Source: an uncultured Alphaproteobacteria bacterium (lineage in GTDB: Bacteria > Pseudomonadota > Alphaproteobacteria > Rhodobacterales > Rhodobacteraceae). Taken from it: 36,057 nt of DNA. The DNA lies in the NCBI GenBank assembly GCA_902581005.1, contig CACHMT010000009.1, positions 1 to 36,057 of the forward strand, given 5' to 3'. The position numbers were made by a program, and so were the translations under genes. This document shows positions 7,614 through 16,743 of the stretch, piece by piece. Every line of letters starts with the position of its first letter. The first letter of the stretch is position 1. Below the pieces are notes generated by a model, which saw only the letters and a list, made by a program, of their open reading frames with translations, was not told the DNA's origin and searched no databases.

Positions 7614-7838
7614 ATGTTAGATGAAGAATTGAATGAAACTGCTGTAAAAGCAAAAGCTATTGCTGAGATTGTAGAAATAGCTTTGAATAATTTAATGAAG
7701 GTTGACCTTTCTCGTGAAGAGGCTTTGGCGGGCATCCTTAGTCAGATAGCAATTCAGGTTGACAAAAAAGATCTAGAGTTTGCGTTGGATTTGAATAAAA
7801 AGTACCATAAATCTTTTTTAGAAAACGTAAAAAAATAA
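7614..7838 (+). CDS. Small helical protein of unknown function (74 aa)
   Basis: 74 residues, unrecognised. The ATG has a clear ribosome-binding site (AAAGGAAG about 7 nt upstream), and codon use looks like that of the neighbours, so it is probably real. The sequence is acidic at the N-terminus and lysine-rich at the C-terminus, has no cysteine and no membrane segment, and looks entirely helical. It lies between the membrane protein at 6744 and ccmF at 7893, all on the plus strand. No functional inference is justified. Confidence 0.65.
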   Translation: MLDEELNETAVKAKAIAEIVEIALNNLMKVDLSREEALAGILSQIAIQVDKKDLEFALDLNKKYHKSFLENVKK

Positions 7839-7876
7839 TAAAAAAGAATTAGGTTGCTTTTTTAAAAATAAGCCTT

Positions 7877-7892
7877 AATTGATTTATCAATT
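7877..7892 (+). promoter_or_regulatory. Perfect inverted repeat abutting the ccmF start codon
   Basis: AATTGAT, a TT spacer, then ATCAATT ends directly at the ccmF ATG (7893). It occupies the place where a Shine-Dalgarno sequence would be, and none is visible. It could form a short RNA hairpin or be an operator half-site pair. In AT-rich DNA a chance origin cannot be excluded. Confidence 0.3.
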
Positions 7893-9827
7893 ATGGTCAG
7901 TGAATTAGGGCATTTTCTTTTAATATCTGCGTTCTGTCTTAACCTCGGTTTGATAGCTAACAGTATTTCTACTAGATCTCTTCTGGCAGGATATGTAAGC
8001 TTTTTTAATAGACTTGAAAGCCTACTGTTTATCTTATTAGCCATCTCTTTTTTGTTGTTGATCGTAAGCTTTATCAACTCTGACTTTTCGGTAAAGCTGG
8101 TTGCGAATAATTCACATGCGCTAAAGCCCATTTTGTATAAAGTCGCAGGAGCTTGGGGCAACCACGAAGGTTCTATGTTACTATGGGTGCTAATTCTTTC
8201 CATATATTTATTTTTATTTCAGGCTAGCTCACGTGATTATCCAAAGGTCTTAGTTAGAAACGTAATTCTTGTTCAATTATCGACAATAGCCCTTTTTTTA
8301 TTTTATCTTTTAGTTTTATCAAATCCATTCGAGAGACTTGAATTTCCGCCTTTGAACGGTCAAGACCTCAATCCAATTTTACAAGATGTCCTTCTCGTAG
8401 CACATCCCCCAATTTTGTATCTTGGATATTTAGGCCTTTCAATTCCCTTCTCTATAGCAGTAGGATTTTTATTAACAAATGATCGGAATTTAAATATCGT
8501 TCGTCTTTTAAGATTTTGGTCTTTAGTTCCTTTTATTTTCTTAACAACTGGAATTTTATTAGGAAGTATCTGGGCCTATTATGAGCTAGGTTGGGGAGGT
8601 TGGTGGTTTTGGGACCCAGTAGAAAATGTCTCTTTACTTCCTTGGTTGATAAACCTTGCTTTAATTCATAGTATTTTAATACTTGAAAGGAGAAACTCTC
8701 TATTAAATTGGACAATTCTATTGTCAATTATGGGATTTTCTTTTTCGATGATTGGGACCTTTATCGTTCGGTCTGGGTTAATAACTTCTGTTCACGCCTT
8801 TGCAAATGATCCGTCAAGGGGATTATTTATTCTGTTAATAATATTTCTAGCAATTGCCTCAAGTTTGTTAATTTACATAACAAAAAGATCCAATCATAAA
8901 AATTTTATGAAGCTTAACTTCGCTTCCAAAGAGCTTTGGATTATTGTGCAGAATTTGACGTTGTTAGTTATAGCGACAGTTGTCTTTTTAGGCACTATTT
9001 GGCCTTTTATAATTGAGGCAATGTTCGACGAACAAGTGTCAGTTGGCGAACCTTTTTATGAGGTCTCGCTCACACCTTTTGTGGTTATCTTTGCCTTTAT
9101 GCTACCTATCGTCAGCAAAATTCGTTGGAAGGGTAAAAATTTTAGTAATCTCAGAACAACAATAGGACTAATTTTTATTTCTATAGCTTTATCAGCTAGC
9201 GCATTCATATGGAAAGATTTTAAATTGTTAACATTTATTGGACTTTTTTTGTCTTCATGGGTTTGTTTAGGCAGTATTTTAGAATTTGCCTTCTCTTTTA
9301 AACCCCAACTTAACTTCATCGATAGCTTGAAGCGCTTACTTATATTTAATTCCAGGTTGATTGGCCGGACTTGTGCTCACTTTGGCTTTGGATTACTTAT
9401 TTTTGGAGTCACTGCAGTTACGAGTTGGGAAACAGAGGATATTCGAAATGTTGAAGTAGGGGAGAGTTACTATGTGCAATCATACCAAATAGTATTCAAA
9501 GGTATTGATTATTCAGTAGAAAAAAACTTTAAGAAAGTCTCAGGTTCATTTGAAGTGTTAAACAATAATGAGCTTGTTGGTACATTATTACCAGAAAAAA
9601 GACTCTACCCTTCACGTAATGAAGTTACAACTGAAGCATCTATAAAGCCGACGCTTTCTAATGATTTTTATATGGTTCTCGGAAATAAGATAGATGAAAA
9701 CGCTTGGGTGGTAAGAACGTACATTAAACCTTTCATATCTTTCATTTGGATTGGTGTAATATTAATTGCTTTAGGTGGATTTGTTAGTCTACTATCTCTT
9801 CATAAGTATAAAACATTAAAAGCATAA
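7893..9827 (+). CDS. ccmF: CcmF, cytochrome c heme lyase subunit
   Basis: 644 residues, close to the 647 of E. coli CcmF. It is a polytopic inner-membrane protein with a long series of hydrophobic segments. The periplasmic tryptophan-rich WWD motif is clear (GWGGWWFWDPVENVSLLPWL, about residues 230-250). Family blocks AGAWGNHEGSMLLW, HPPILYLGYLG and GTFIVRSGLITSVHAFA are also present. CcmF takes heme from holo-CcmE and, with CcmH, attaches it to apocytochrome c in the periplasm. The ATG at 7893 aligns with the E. coli start even though no ribosome-binding site is visible. ccmH follows after 9 nt. No ccmE, ccmG or ccmI is in the window. Confidence 0.96.
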   Translation: MVSELGHFLLISAFCLNLGLIANSISTRSLLAGYVSFFNRLESLLFILLAISFLLLIVSFINSDFSVKLVANNSHALKPILYKVAGAWGNHEGSMLLWVLILSIYLFLFQASSRDYPKVLVRNVILVQLSTIALFLFYLLVLSNPFERLEFPPLNGQDLNPILQDVLLVAHPPILYLGYLGLSIPFSIAVGFLLTNDRNLNIVRLLRFWSLVPFIFLTTGILLGSIWAYYELGWGGWWFWDPVENVSLLPWLINLALIHSILILERRNSLLNWTILLSIMGFSFSMIGTFIVRSGLITSVHAFANDPSRGLFILLIIFLAIASSLLIYITKRSNHKNFMKLNFASKELWIIVQNLTLLVIATVVFLGTIWPFIIEAMFDEQVSVGEPFYEVSLTPFVVIFAFMLPIVSKIRWKGKNFSNLRTTIGLIFISIALSASAFIWKDFKLLTFIGLFLSSWVCLGSILEFAFSFKPQLNFIDSLKRLLIFNSRLIGRTCAHFGFGLLIFGVTAVTSWETEDIRNVEVGESYYVQSYQIVFKGIDYSVEKNFKKVSGSFEVLNNNELVGTLLPEKRLYPSRNEVTTEASIKPTLSNDFYMVLGNKIDENAWVVRTYIKPFISFIWIGVILIALGGFVSLLSLHKYKTLKA

Positions 9828-9836
9828 AGCTATAAA

Positions 9837-10232
9837 TTGGCGCGTTTTTACTATATTTTTTTTATCTGTTTTTTAGCCTCAAGAGCTTTCGCTGTTGAGC
9901 CATCTGAAATTTTAAATGATGCAAAATTAGAGGATAGAGCTAGAAATTTGAGTTCGAACATCCGTTGTCTAGTATGTCAGAATGAAACCATAGATAGCTC
10001 TGAGTCAGAGTTTGCTAAAGATCTTCGCCTCTTTATTCGGGAGCAGTTAGTTCAAGGTCGCACGGATGACGAGATTGAGGAATTTTTAGTATCAAAATAC
10101 GGTACCTACATTCTATTTAAGCCTGTGTTTGCAAGTTATAATATTTTTTTATATCTCTTTGGTCCATTTATTTTTATATTTAGTTTCATTATGATTTTAA
10201 TTGCTTTTTTTAACTCAAAGAAAGGTAACTAA
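9837..10232 (+). CDS. ccmH: CcmH, cytochrome c maturation thiol-redox subunit
   Basis: 131 residues from a TTG start. An N-terminal signal segment (YYIFFICFLASRAFA) is followed by a periplasmic domain with the redox motif RCLVCQNE (Cys44, Cys47), the conserved FAKDLR...REQL helix, and SKYGTYILFKP. A C-terminal membrane helix (about residues 103-125) ends in lysines. CcmH reduces or holds the apocytochrome CxxCH cysteines before heme ligation by CcmF. It lacks the C-terminal TPR part found in E. coli CcmH, which in many bacteria is a separate CcmI. None is seen nearby. It is 9 nt after ccmF and 4 nt before the next ORF. Confidence 0.93.
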   Translation: MARFYYIFFICFLASRAFAVEPSEILNDAKLEDRARNLSSNIRCLVCQNETIDSSESEFAKDLRLFIREQLVQGRTDDEIEEFLVSKYGTYILFKPVFASYNIFLYLFGPFIFIFSFIMILIAFFNSKKGN

Positions 10233-10236
10233 GCCT

Positions 10237-10539
10237 GTGATCAACAACAAAAGTAAAATTTTTAAAGGTGATATTTATTGTGATGAAAAAGGTTTGATCT
10301 TCGAGGCTTATAATATAGAGAATATTGATTCTAGCTCCTGTAGGGTTATATTCTTCGATTGGCTTATTTCTCTGGATCAAAGCATTAATCAGGGTGAAGC
10401 TATCTCTGAATTGTTGAAAGCTTACTCGTCAAGGTTTCCTAACCACCCCATGACAAAACTATTAATGGAAGGACTAAATAAAAATTGGAAAATAAGACGG
10501 AGAAGAAGAGTTAAAAACTCAAAAGGAGCTATTTTATAA
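10237..10539 (+). CDS. Unrecognised small protein downstream of ccmH (100 aa)
   Basis: The frame is open from within ccmH, but GTG at 10237 (4 nt after the ccmH stop, AAAGG 10 nt upstream) is the best start. The product would be about 100 residues. It has an N-terminal part rich in beta-type residues (GDIYCDEKGLIFEAYNI), a central helix-like FFDWLISLDQSINQGEAISELL, and a very basic C-terminus with five consecutive arginines. There is no signal peptide or membrane helix. Position suggests co-transcription with ccmFH, but the family is unknown to me. The last 11 nt overlap convergent yaaA. Confidence 0.6.
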   Translation: MINNKSKIFKGDIYCDEKGLIFEAYNIENIDSSSCRVIFFDWLISLDQSINQGEAISELLKAYSSRFPNHPMTKLLMEGLNKNWKIRRRRRVKNSKGAIL

Positions 10540-11290
10540 AAACCGGCCTTGACAAGGTGCTGAGTTTTTTGCAGTAAGCATAACCGTCTTCTGAAAATTC
10601 ATTAACTTTTGCATACTCTTTAATTTGATTCTTAATTACATAATTTGCCATCATTCCTCTCGCCCTTTTTGAAAGTATACCAACTGTTTTCAATTCTCCG
10701 TTTTTCTCTGTCTTAAATGTTGGGGTAACTAACTTGCAACCAAGTTTATTGAAATTGAGTACCTTTGAATACTCTTCTGAAGCAAGATTAAGTATTCCAT
10801 TTTTGTTTTTCTCTATCCTCTTTTTTATGAATTCAAAGAGTGGGTCCATCCAAAATTCATAAAGTGAGTTGTATCCATTGAAGTCAATCTTTGTTCCCAT
10901 CTCAAATCGATAGGGTTGAATTCCATCAAGAGGCTTTAGCACCCCGTATAGTCCAGAAATAATTAATAAATTTTGCTGTGCAAATAGCAAATCATCTTGT
11001 GTAAAGGTTTCGGCTTTCAGGCCAACATAAGTATCTCCTTTAAAAGTGTAAATTGCTTGTGTTGTTGCATTTGAGCTTGGTCTATTTTGAAATTTTTGAA
11101 ACCGATCAAAGTTAAGCTGAGCCAAAGAGGAACTGATTTTCATTTTATCAATTAAATCTTTCTCACTTAATGATTTAGCGTAATCTATTAGTTCATTAAG
11201 TTTATCAGGAAATTCACTTCTTGTTGTCTCAACGCCGAGGCTATTATTAGTTGGTGTAAGCTTTTTTGCAGGTGAAATAATTATTGTCAT
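10529..11290 (-). CDS. yaaA: YaaA-family peroxide stress protein (DUF328)
   Basis: 253 residues from the ATG at 11290. The upstream in-frame TTG (11302) would add MGFD before the conserved start MTIIISPAKKL and is less likely. Family blocks are ISPAKKL, the IYTFKGDTYVGL region, FAQQNLLIISGLYGVLKPLD, PYRFEMGTK, LASEEYSKV and SKRARGMMANYVI. In E. coli YaaA limits free iron and protects DNA and proteins during H2O2 stress. The gene is 13 nt downstream of mnmA, so the two form an operon. Confidence 0.93.
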   Translation of the reverse strand: MTIIISPAKKLTPTNNSLGVETTRSEFPDKLNELIDYAKSLSEKDLIDKMKISSSLAQLNFDRFQKFQNRPSSNATTQAIYTFKGDTYVGLKAETFTQDDLLFAQQNLLIISGLYGVLKPLDGIQPYRFEMGTKIDFNGYNSLYEFWMDPLFEFIKKRIEKNKNGILNLASEEYSKVLNFNKLGCKLVTPTFKTEKNGELKTVGILSKRARGMMANYVIKNQIKEYAKVNEFSEDGYAYCKKLSTLSRPVFIK

Positions 11291-11303
11291 ATCAAAACCC
11301 AAT

Positions 11304-12428
11304 TCATTTTGTTATCCATCCTCCTCCTAATACTCGTATTTTTTCTCCACAATAAAAAACACAAGCTTGACCAGGTGATATACCCTCTTCCTCATTAAAA
11401 AGGGTTACCAATGCTCTTTTATTTGGTAAAGGGCTAACGTCTGCCATTGTTGGTGTTCTTTGATATCGAGTTTTAACAAGAACATTTTTTGTTGATCCAA
11501 TAAGGTCATCAAAAGAGGTGTCATCTAGCCAATTAACATTGTCAATATAAAATTTTGCTTGCCGGAGAGCTTCTCTGGGGCCAATAGTGATGGTATTTGT
11601 ATTAGCGCATATGTCCAAGACAAACATCGGTTCTGATGCTTGAATTCCTATGCCTTTTCTTTGCCCAACAGTATATTTAATTATCCCTTCATGGGTGCCA
11701 ACAACGTCTCCATCCAAATTAATTATGTCTCCTGGAATTGAGGCGTTTGGCCTCAGTTTTCTAATTGCCTCGGCGTAAGATCCGTCTGGAACAAAGCATA
11801 TATCTTGACTTTCACTTTTTTCAGCAACCTTTAAGTTATATTTTCTAGCAAGATCTCGTGTCTCAGATTTTGATCTTACACAGCCTAGTGGAAATCTTAA
11901 AAACTTCAATTCCTCAGGAGTAACTGTAAACAAAAAATAGCTTTGATCTTTTTCTGGATTGCTGGCTATATGAAGTTGAACAGTGTTTTCTACTTCAACG
12001 CGTTTAACATAATGCCCTGTCGCTAAGCAGTCTGCATTTAACTCTTTTGCCTTTGCAATTAAATCTTTAAATTTTATGCGTTCGTTGCATCGAATGCAGG
12101 GAATGGGTGTTGTCCCACCCGAATAGCTACTTATAAAATCTTCTATTACCTTTTGTCGGAATTCTTTTTCAAAATTGACGACGTAATGCGGGATACCAAT
12201 TTCTGCCGCCGCTTTTTTTGCATCCATAATGTCTGTGCCTGCGCAACACGTTTTGCTATTTTTATTTAATTTCTTGTAATCAAACAATTTCATGGTCAGA
12301 CCTATTACATTAAAGCCTTTTCCTTTTAAAACAGCAGCCGCTACCGAACTATCCACGCCGCCTGACATTGCCACTACTACTCTGGTGTCTTCTGGTCTTT
12401 TATTTATGCCTAATTCGTTCATGGTCAT
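11304..12428 (-). CDS. mnmA: MnmA, tRNA 2-thiouridylase
   Basis: 374 residues. MnmA adds sulfur to C2 of the wobble uridine (U34) in tRNA for Lys, Glu and Gln. The PP-loop SGGVDSS (residues 22-28) binds ATP. The two catalytic cysteines are present: Cys114 in IRCNERIKF and Cys211 in SQDICFVP. Other signatures are ATGHY and GQRKGIG. The ATG at 12428 is followed by another at 12422, so the true N-terminus may be two residues shorter. It is divergent from ligA across 128 nt and followed by yaaA. Sulfur probably comes from the desulfurases encoded in the suf cluster, which is an inference. Confidence 0.96.
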   Translation of the reverse strand: MTMNELGINKRPEDTRVVVAMSGGVDSSVAAAVLKGKGFNVIGLTMKLFDYKKLNKNSKTCCAGTDIMDAKKAAAEIGIPHYVVNFEKEFRQKVIEDFISSYSGGTTPIPCIRCNERIKFKDLIAKAKELNADCLATGHYVKRVEVENTVQLHIASNPEKDQSYFLFTVTPEELKFLRFPLGCVRSKSETRDLARKYNLKVAEKSESQDICFVPDGSYAEAIRKLRPNASIPGDIINLDGDVVGTHEGIIKYTVGQRKGIGIQASEPMFVLDICANTNTITIGPREALRQAKFYIDNVNWLDDTSFDDLIGSTKNVLVKTRYQRTPTMADVSPLPNKRALVTLFNEEEGISPGQACVFYCGEKIRVLGGGWITK

Positions 12429-12556
12429 CTCTCTAACCTAGATAAAATTGTTGATCAATCAAATAAAATTATTGATATATTAGAAACTACTTGAAACTAC
12501 GTTTGAAGTGTATAAAAAAATCAGTAACCTAAAAGTACATATTCATAGGTTTTTAG

Positions 12557-14653
12557 TTGTTAACAAAATCTAAAGCAATATCGAGGCTCCAAGAGCTATC
12601 GGAGATAATAACCAAATCAAGAGAGGCGTATTTTAACCTCAATCAATCGGACATCACAGACCAGGAGTATGATCAGAACATTTCTGAATTCCAGAAACTG
12701 CTATCGATATACCCAGAATTAGAAGATCAATATAGCATTTTAGATAAAGTTGGAGCGACGCCAAACTCAAGGTTTAAAAAAGTTAAGCATCTTACACCAA
12801 TGTACTCTCTTTCCAACGCGTTTAATAATGAGGATATCTTTAATTTCCTTAAACAAATAGGATCATTTCTAGATTTATCCGAAAGCGAGAATATTGACTT
12901 AATATTTGAACCAAAGATTGACGGTCTATCCTTATCATTGATCTATAAAAATGGTATTTTATTTCAAGCTTTGACCAGAGGTGATGGTCACATTGGAGAG
13001 GATGTTACAGAAAATGCTCGACTGATACCAGATGTACCAATATCGATACCAATAAAAATCGATACGCTTGAAATAAGGGGAGAAGTTTACTTCCCCAATT
13101 CAACCTTCAGTGAATTAAATGAGAAACTTGAAAAGACAGGCAGAAAGACGTTTTCAAATCCAAGAAATGCAGCATCTGGTACACTGAGGCAGTTTAAGTC
13201 AAATAAGAATAGAAACAAAAATTTATGTTTTTTTGCATACTCTATTGGAAATGCTACACACCAATTGGCCGATAGTCAGGAAATGCTACTAAAAGTTTTT
13301 AACGATTTAGGGTTTAAAACAAACGATATTTCTAAAGTTTTTACCGGTGTAGAAGAACTCTTGCAGTATTACGAAAAAGTTTTCTCTATGAGAACAGAAC
13401 TCGATTACGACATTGACGGCATTGTGTATAAGGTCAACAATTTTAGTTTGCAACAGAGGCTTGGTTTTAGATCTTCATCACCTCGATGGGCCATCGCACA
13501 CAAATTTCCAGCTGAGCTGTCCATTACAATTATTGAAGATATTGAAATTCAAATAGGTAGAACAGGAACCTTGTCACCAGTAGCAAAGTTGAAGCCCGTA
13601 AATATAGGTGGGGTTATAGTTTCTAGTGCAACGCTACACAATAGAGATTTTATTATGGGTTTAGATAATAAAGGCAATAAAATTAGGGATGGTGCTGATA
13701 TCAGAAAAGGTGATTGGGTTACAGTTTATAGGGCAGGAGATGTAATTCCGAAAATTAAAGATGTAGATATTTCTAAAAGAAACTCAACATCTAAATCGTT
13801 TGTTTTCCCGGACTTATGCCCCTCCTGTGGAAATGAAGTTAAAATTGACAAAATGGACTCGGCAATCAGGTGTTATAATTCTCAGAACTGTGATGCGCAG
13901 GTGATCGCGGGCTTGAAGCATTTTGTTTCTAAGAAAGCTTTTAATATCGATGGTCTTGGGGGAAGAATTATAGAAGAATTTTATCAAAAAAACCTAATCC
14001 AACAACCTGCCGACTTTTTTCGATTAGAATCAAAGTCAAAAAATGGATCAAATTTGATTGAATTTCTTGGAAAAGGTTGGGGTGAAAAGTCGCTTAAAAA
14101 TCTATTACATTCCATTGAGAAAGCTAAGCTTATAAAGCTCGATCGGTTTCTTTTTTCTCTGGGTATTCGTCATATTGGAGAAAATGCATCGCAAATTTTA
14201 GCAGGTTATTTTGGATCATGGGACGATTTTTATAACGCTATTAAAGCTGGCATTGCAAAAAATGATGGGCAATTTCTTTTTGAAATTGAGGGAATTGGGC
14301 AGCTAATGGTTACTTCTCTAATTGGATTCTTTTCAGATTTTAAAGAGAGAGAAAAACTAGAGGATTTATTAAATTATGTAAAAATAGAAAAGTTCATTAA
14401 ATTAAGTAAACTTGAAACAGCCATCACTGATAAAAAGTTGGTTCTTACAGGTACATTTAATGCATTTTCGAGAGCGGAGTTGAAGTCCATTTGCGAGAGG
14501 GCTGGGGCAAAGGTTTTAACATCCGTATCGAACAATGTAGATTTCTTGGTAGTAGGTCAAGCTCCAGGTTCAAAAGTCAAAAAAGCAGGTGAATTAGGCA
14601 TAAAGCAAGTTAATGAGGAAGAGTTTAAAGTTTTAATTGATTATAATCTATGA
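12557..14653 (+). CDS. ligA: LigA, NAD+-dependent DNA ligase
   Basis: 698 residues from a TTG start with AGG 7 nt upstream. Domains in order: Ia (DQEYD near residue 35), the adenylation domain with the nucleophile Lys120 in EPKIDGLSL, RGEVYF and FSNPRNAASGTLRQ, the OB fold (IQIGRTGTLSPVAKL), the four-cysteine zinc finger (CPSCG...C...C), helix-hairpin-helix repeats (GIRHIGENAS, EIEGIGQ), and a C-terminal BRCT domain (LVLTGTFNAFSRAEL). The enzyme seals nicks during replication and repair. Length is typical. Its TGA overlaps the recG ATG (ATGA), so the two are translationally coupled. Confidence 0.97.
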   Translation: MLTKSKAISRLQELSEIITKSREAYFNLNQSDITDQEYDQNISEFQKLLSIYPELEDQYSILDKVGATPNSRFKKVKHLTPMYSLSNAFNNEDIFNFLKQIGSFLDLSESENIDLIFEPKIDGLSLSLIYKNGILFQALTRGDGHIGEDVTENARLIPDVPISIPIKIDTLEIRGEVYFPNSTFSELNEKLEKTGRKTFSNPRNAASGTLRQFKSNKNRNKNLCFFAYSIGNATHQLADSQEMLLKVFNDLGFKTNDISKVFTGVEELLQYYEKVFSMRTELDYDIDGIVYKVNNFSLQQRLGFRSSSPRWAIAHKFPAELSITIIEDIEIQIGRTGTLSPVAKLKPVNIGGVIVSSATLHNRDFIMGLDNKGNKIRDGADIRKGDWVTVYRAGDVIPKIKDVDISKRNSTSKSFVFPDLCPSCGNEVKIDKMDSAIRCYNSQNCDAQVIAGLKHFVSKKAFNIDGLGGRIIEEFYQKNLIQQPADFFRLESKSKNGSNLIEFLGKGWGEKSLKNLLHSIEKAKLIKLDRFLFSLGIRHIGENASQILAGYFGSWDDFYNAIKAGIAKNDGQFLFEIEGIGQLMVTSLIGFFSDFKEREKLEDLLNYVKIEKFIKLSKLETAITDKKLVLTGTFNAFSRAELKSICERAGAKVLTSVSNNVDFLVVGQAPGSKVKKAGELGIKQVNEEEFKVLIDYNL

Positions 14654-16674
14654 AGGATCTTCTAAAAAGTGTGGGTCAAGAGTATTTATTGGACAGTGTT
14701 TCTACTCTTAAAGGTATTGGCCCTAAGTCTTCCAAAACACTTTCACAAGCGTCTATAGAGTCCGTATTAGACCTTCTCCTTCTTTTACCTAGAAAATATA
14801 AAAGAAGAGACCGTTGGTTTAAAGTGGATAAAAGGTTGCTTCCTCGAACTGTTACAATAGAAGTTTTAATCAAAAATCATATTTACCCAAAAAACAGGCG
14901 ATCACCCCTTAGAATATCAGCAGAAACATACGGTAGCCCTCTAATAATTTTATTATTTTCTTTTAACAAGGCTCAGTTGAAAAATTATTACCCACCCGGT
15001 GAAAATATAGTGATTTCTGGGGACCTAACACTCGATGGAAGTAAGTTGACTATGATACACCCCGATTATTCCGTTAAACCAGATGAAATCTATAAAATCC
15101 CTGAAATTGAGCCCATCTATCCTTCTGTGTATGGTTTAGGAAATAAATTTTTACAGAAAACAGTCGGTAATGTAATCAATGATTTAAATTCAATAGCGGA
15201 GTGGTACCCTAAAAAGTTTATCCAAGTGAAAAATTGGCCCAGTTTTTCTGATGCGTTAAGTCTAATCCACATGCCTAAGGATAATAAAGACCTATCCTGT
15301 ATCATAAAAGCTAGAAAGAGGCTTATTTTTGATGAATTTTATGCTCATCATATAAAATTAGATAAATTCAGACGTACTGCTAAGAAAAAAGAAGGTTTCA
15401 AAGTAGAGGGGGATAAAGTTCTTATTAAAAATTTAATCAATAATCTCTCTTTCCAGCTTACTAAAGGCCAGCTAAATGCGCTTTACGAAATTTTAGATGA
15501 TATTGAATCAGAGCCTAAAATGAATCGTTTGCTGCAAGGCGATGTTGGTAGTGGCAAAACTATTGTTGTCCTTCTTGCTGCAATGTTTGTGGTTTCAGGA
15601 GGGCATCAAGTTGCAATTATGGCTCCTACAGAGGTACTTGCAATGCAACATGCGAAATCACTAAAAGACGTCTTGAGAGCACAAGAGATAAATAAATTAA
15701 ATGTTACTATTTTAACAGGATCAGACAATCGAAGTGAAAGGGAAAAGAAGTTGCTTTTGATTTCTTGTGGAGAAGCAAAAATCGTTATAGGCACACATGC
15801 TCTTTTCCAGAGCAATGTACATTTTCATAACCTTCGCTTGGCTGTAATTGATGAGCAACATAAGTTTGGAGTAATGCAAAGATTTAGATTGGAAAAAAAA
15901 GGCAATGTTAACTCAATTATAATGAGTGCAACCCCTATACCCAGATCTTTAGCTTTGACACTATTTAGTGATCGTGATTTGACAACAATCAAGGAGAAAC
16001 CAAAAAACAGGTTGAGTATCGAAACGCTTGCCATATCTGTAAAAAAAATTAGAAAGCTATTGGATAAATTGTCAAAGCAGATGTCTGAAGGTCAGCAAGT
16101 TTATTGGGTGTGTCCATTAATAGAAGAGAACGAAGACACCCATCTCTCTAATTCAAATGATAGATTCTTGTATTTAAGAAATGAATTTAGTCGCTTTAAG
16201 GTTGGTCTAATTCATGGACAAATGCCTAGTGCGGATAAGGAAAGTGAACTAAAAAAATTTAACGAAAGAAAAATTGATATTTTAGTGTCAACCACTGTTA
16301 TTGAAGTCGGAATAGATAACCCAAATGCTACAGCAATTGTAATTGAAAATGCAAATAGATTTGGTCTTTCACAGTTGCATCAACTTAGAGGGAGAGTTGG
16401 TAGGGGGAATAAAAAATCATATTGCTTTCTCGTGTATGATGGAAATCTTTCAGATCAAGCTATTCAGAGGCTTAAAATAATGAAAGAGACGCAGGATGGG
16501 TTTGAGATTGCCGAAAAAGATATGGCTCTCAGAGGCTCTGGAGATTTGCTAGGAACGATGCAATCGGGCCATAAAATATTTAAGTTGTCTGAAGTAACGG
16601 AAGAACCAGAGCTATTCTTGGAGGCGTACAAACTAGCGCAAGATACTAAAACTACAGTACCAAAACGATATTAA
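14650..16674 (+). CDS. recG: RecG, ATP-dependent branched-DNA helicase
   Basis: 674 residues (E. coli 693). The N-terminal wedge domain includes LKGIGPKSSKTL and an OB-like part. Superfamily 2 helicase motifs are motif I GDVGSGKT (near residue 300), Ia APTEVLA, motif II DEQHKFG, motif III SATPIPRSL, motif V STTVIEVGIDNPNA and motif VI QLRGRVGRG. The C-terminal TRG region FEIAEKDMALRGSGDLLG is intact. RecG remodels stalled forks and Holliday junctions. It is translationally coupled to ligA. No terminator is visible downstream; a promoter-like sequence and a short ORF follow. Confidence 0.97.
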   Translation: MKDLLKSVGQEYLLDSVSTLKGIGPKSSKTLSQASIESVLDLLLLLPRKYKRRDRWFKVDKRLLPRTVTIEVLIKNHIYPKNRRSPLRISAETYGSPLIILLFSFNKAQLKNYYPPGENIVISGDLTLDGSKLTMIHPDYSVKPDEIYKIPEIEPIYPSVYGLGNKFLQKTVGNVINDLNSIAEWYPKKFIQVKNWPSFSDALSLIHMPKDNKDLSCIIKARKRLIFDEFYAHHIKLDKFRRTAKKKEGFKVEGDKVLIKNLINNLSFQLTKGQLNALYEILDDIESEPKMNRLLQGDVGSGKTIVVLLAAMFVVSGGHQVAIMAPTEVLAMQHAKSLKDVLRAQEINKLNVTILTGSDNRSEREKKLLLISCGEAKIVIGTHALFQSNVHFHNLRLAVIDEQHKFGVMQRFRLEKKGNVNSIIMSATPIPRSLALTLFSDRDLTTIKEKPKNRLSIETLAISVKKIRKLLDKLSKQMSEGQQVYWVCPLIEENEDTHLSNSNDRFLYLRNEFSRFKVGLIHGQMPSADKESELKKFNERKIDILVSTTVIEVGIDNPNATAIVIENANRFGLSQLHQLRGRVGRGNKKSYCFLVYDGNLSDQAIQRLKIMKETQDGFEIAEKDMALRGSGDLLGTMQSGHKIFKLSEVTEEPELFLEAYKLAQDTKTTVPKRY

Positions 16675-16698
16675 ATTGACTTTGTTTATATTTTGTTC

Positions 16699-16726
16699 TT
16701 TACATGTTCCTTTTATGTTCTATAAT
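16699..16726 (+). promoter_or_regulatory. Candidate sigma-70 promoter upstream of the 38-codon ORF
   Basis: TTTACA (16699-16704), a 16-nt spacer, and a consensus TATAAT (16721-16726). Transcription would start near 16732-16734, leaving a leader of about 11 nt that barely includes the AGGAGG at 16733-16738. Matches of this kind also arise by chance in AT-rich DNA. Confidence 0.45.
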
Positions 16727-16743
16727 AAATATAGGAGGCTGTA

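Noticed and set aside
11291-11302. Upstream TTG start for yaaA
   Set aside because: It adds four residues before the conserved MTIIISPAKKL start.
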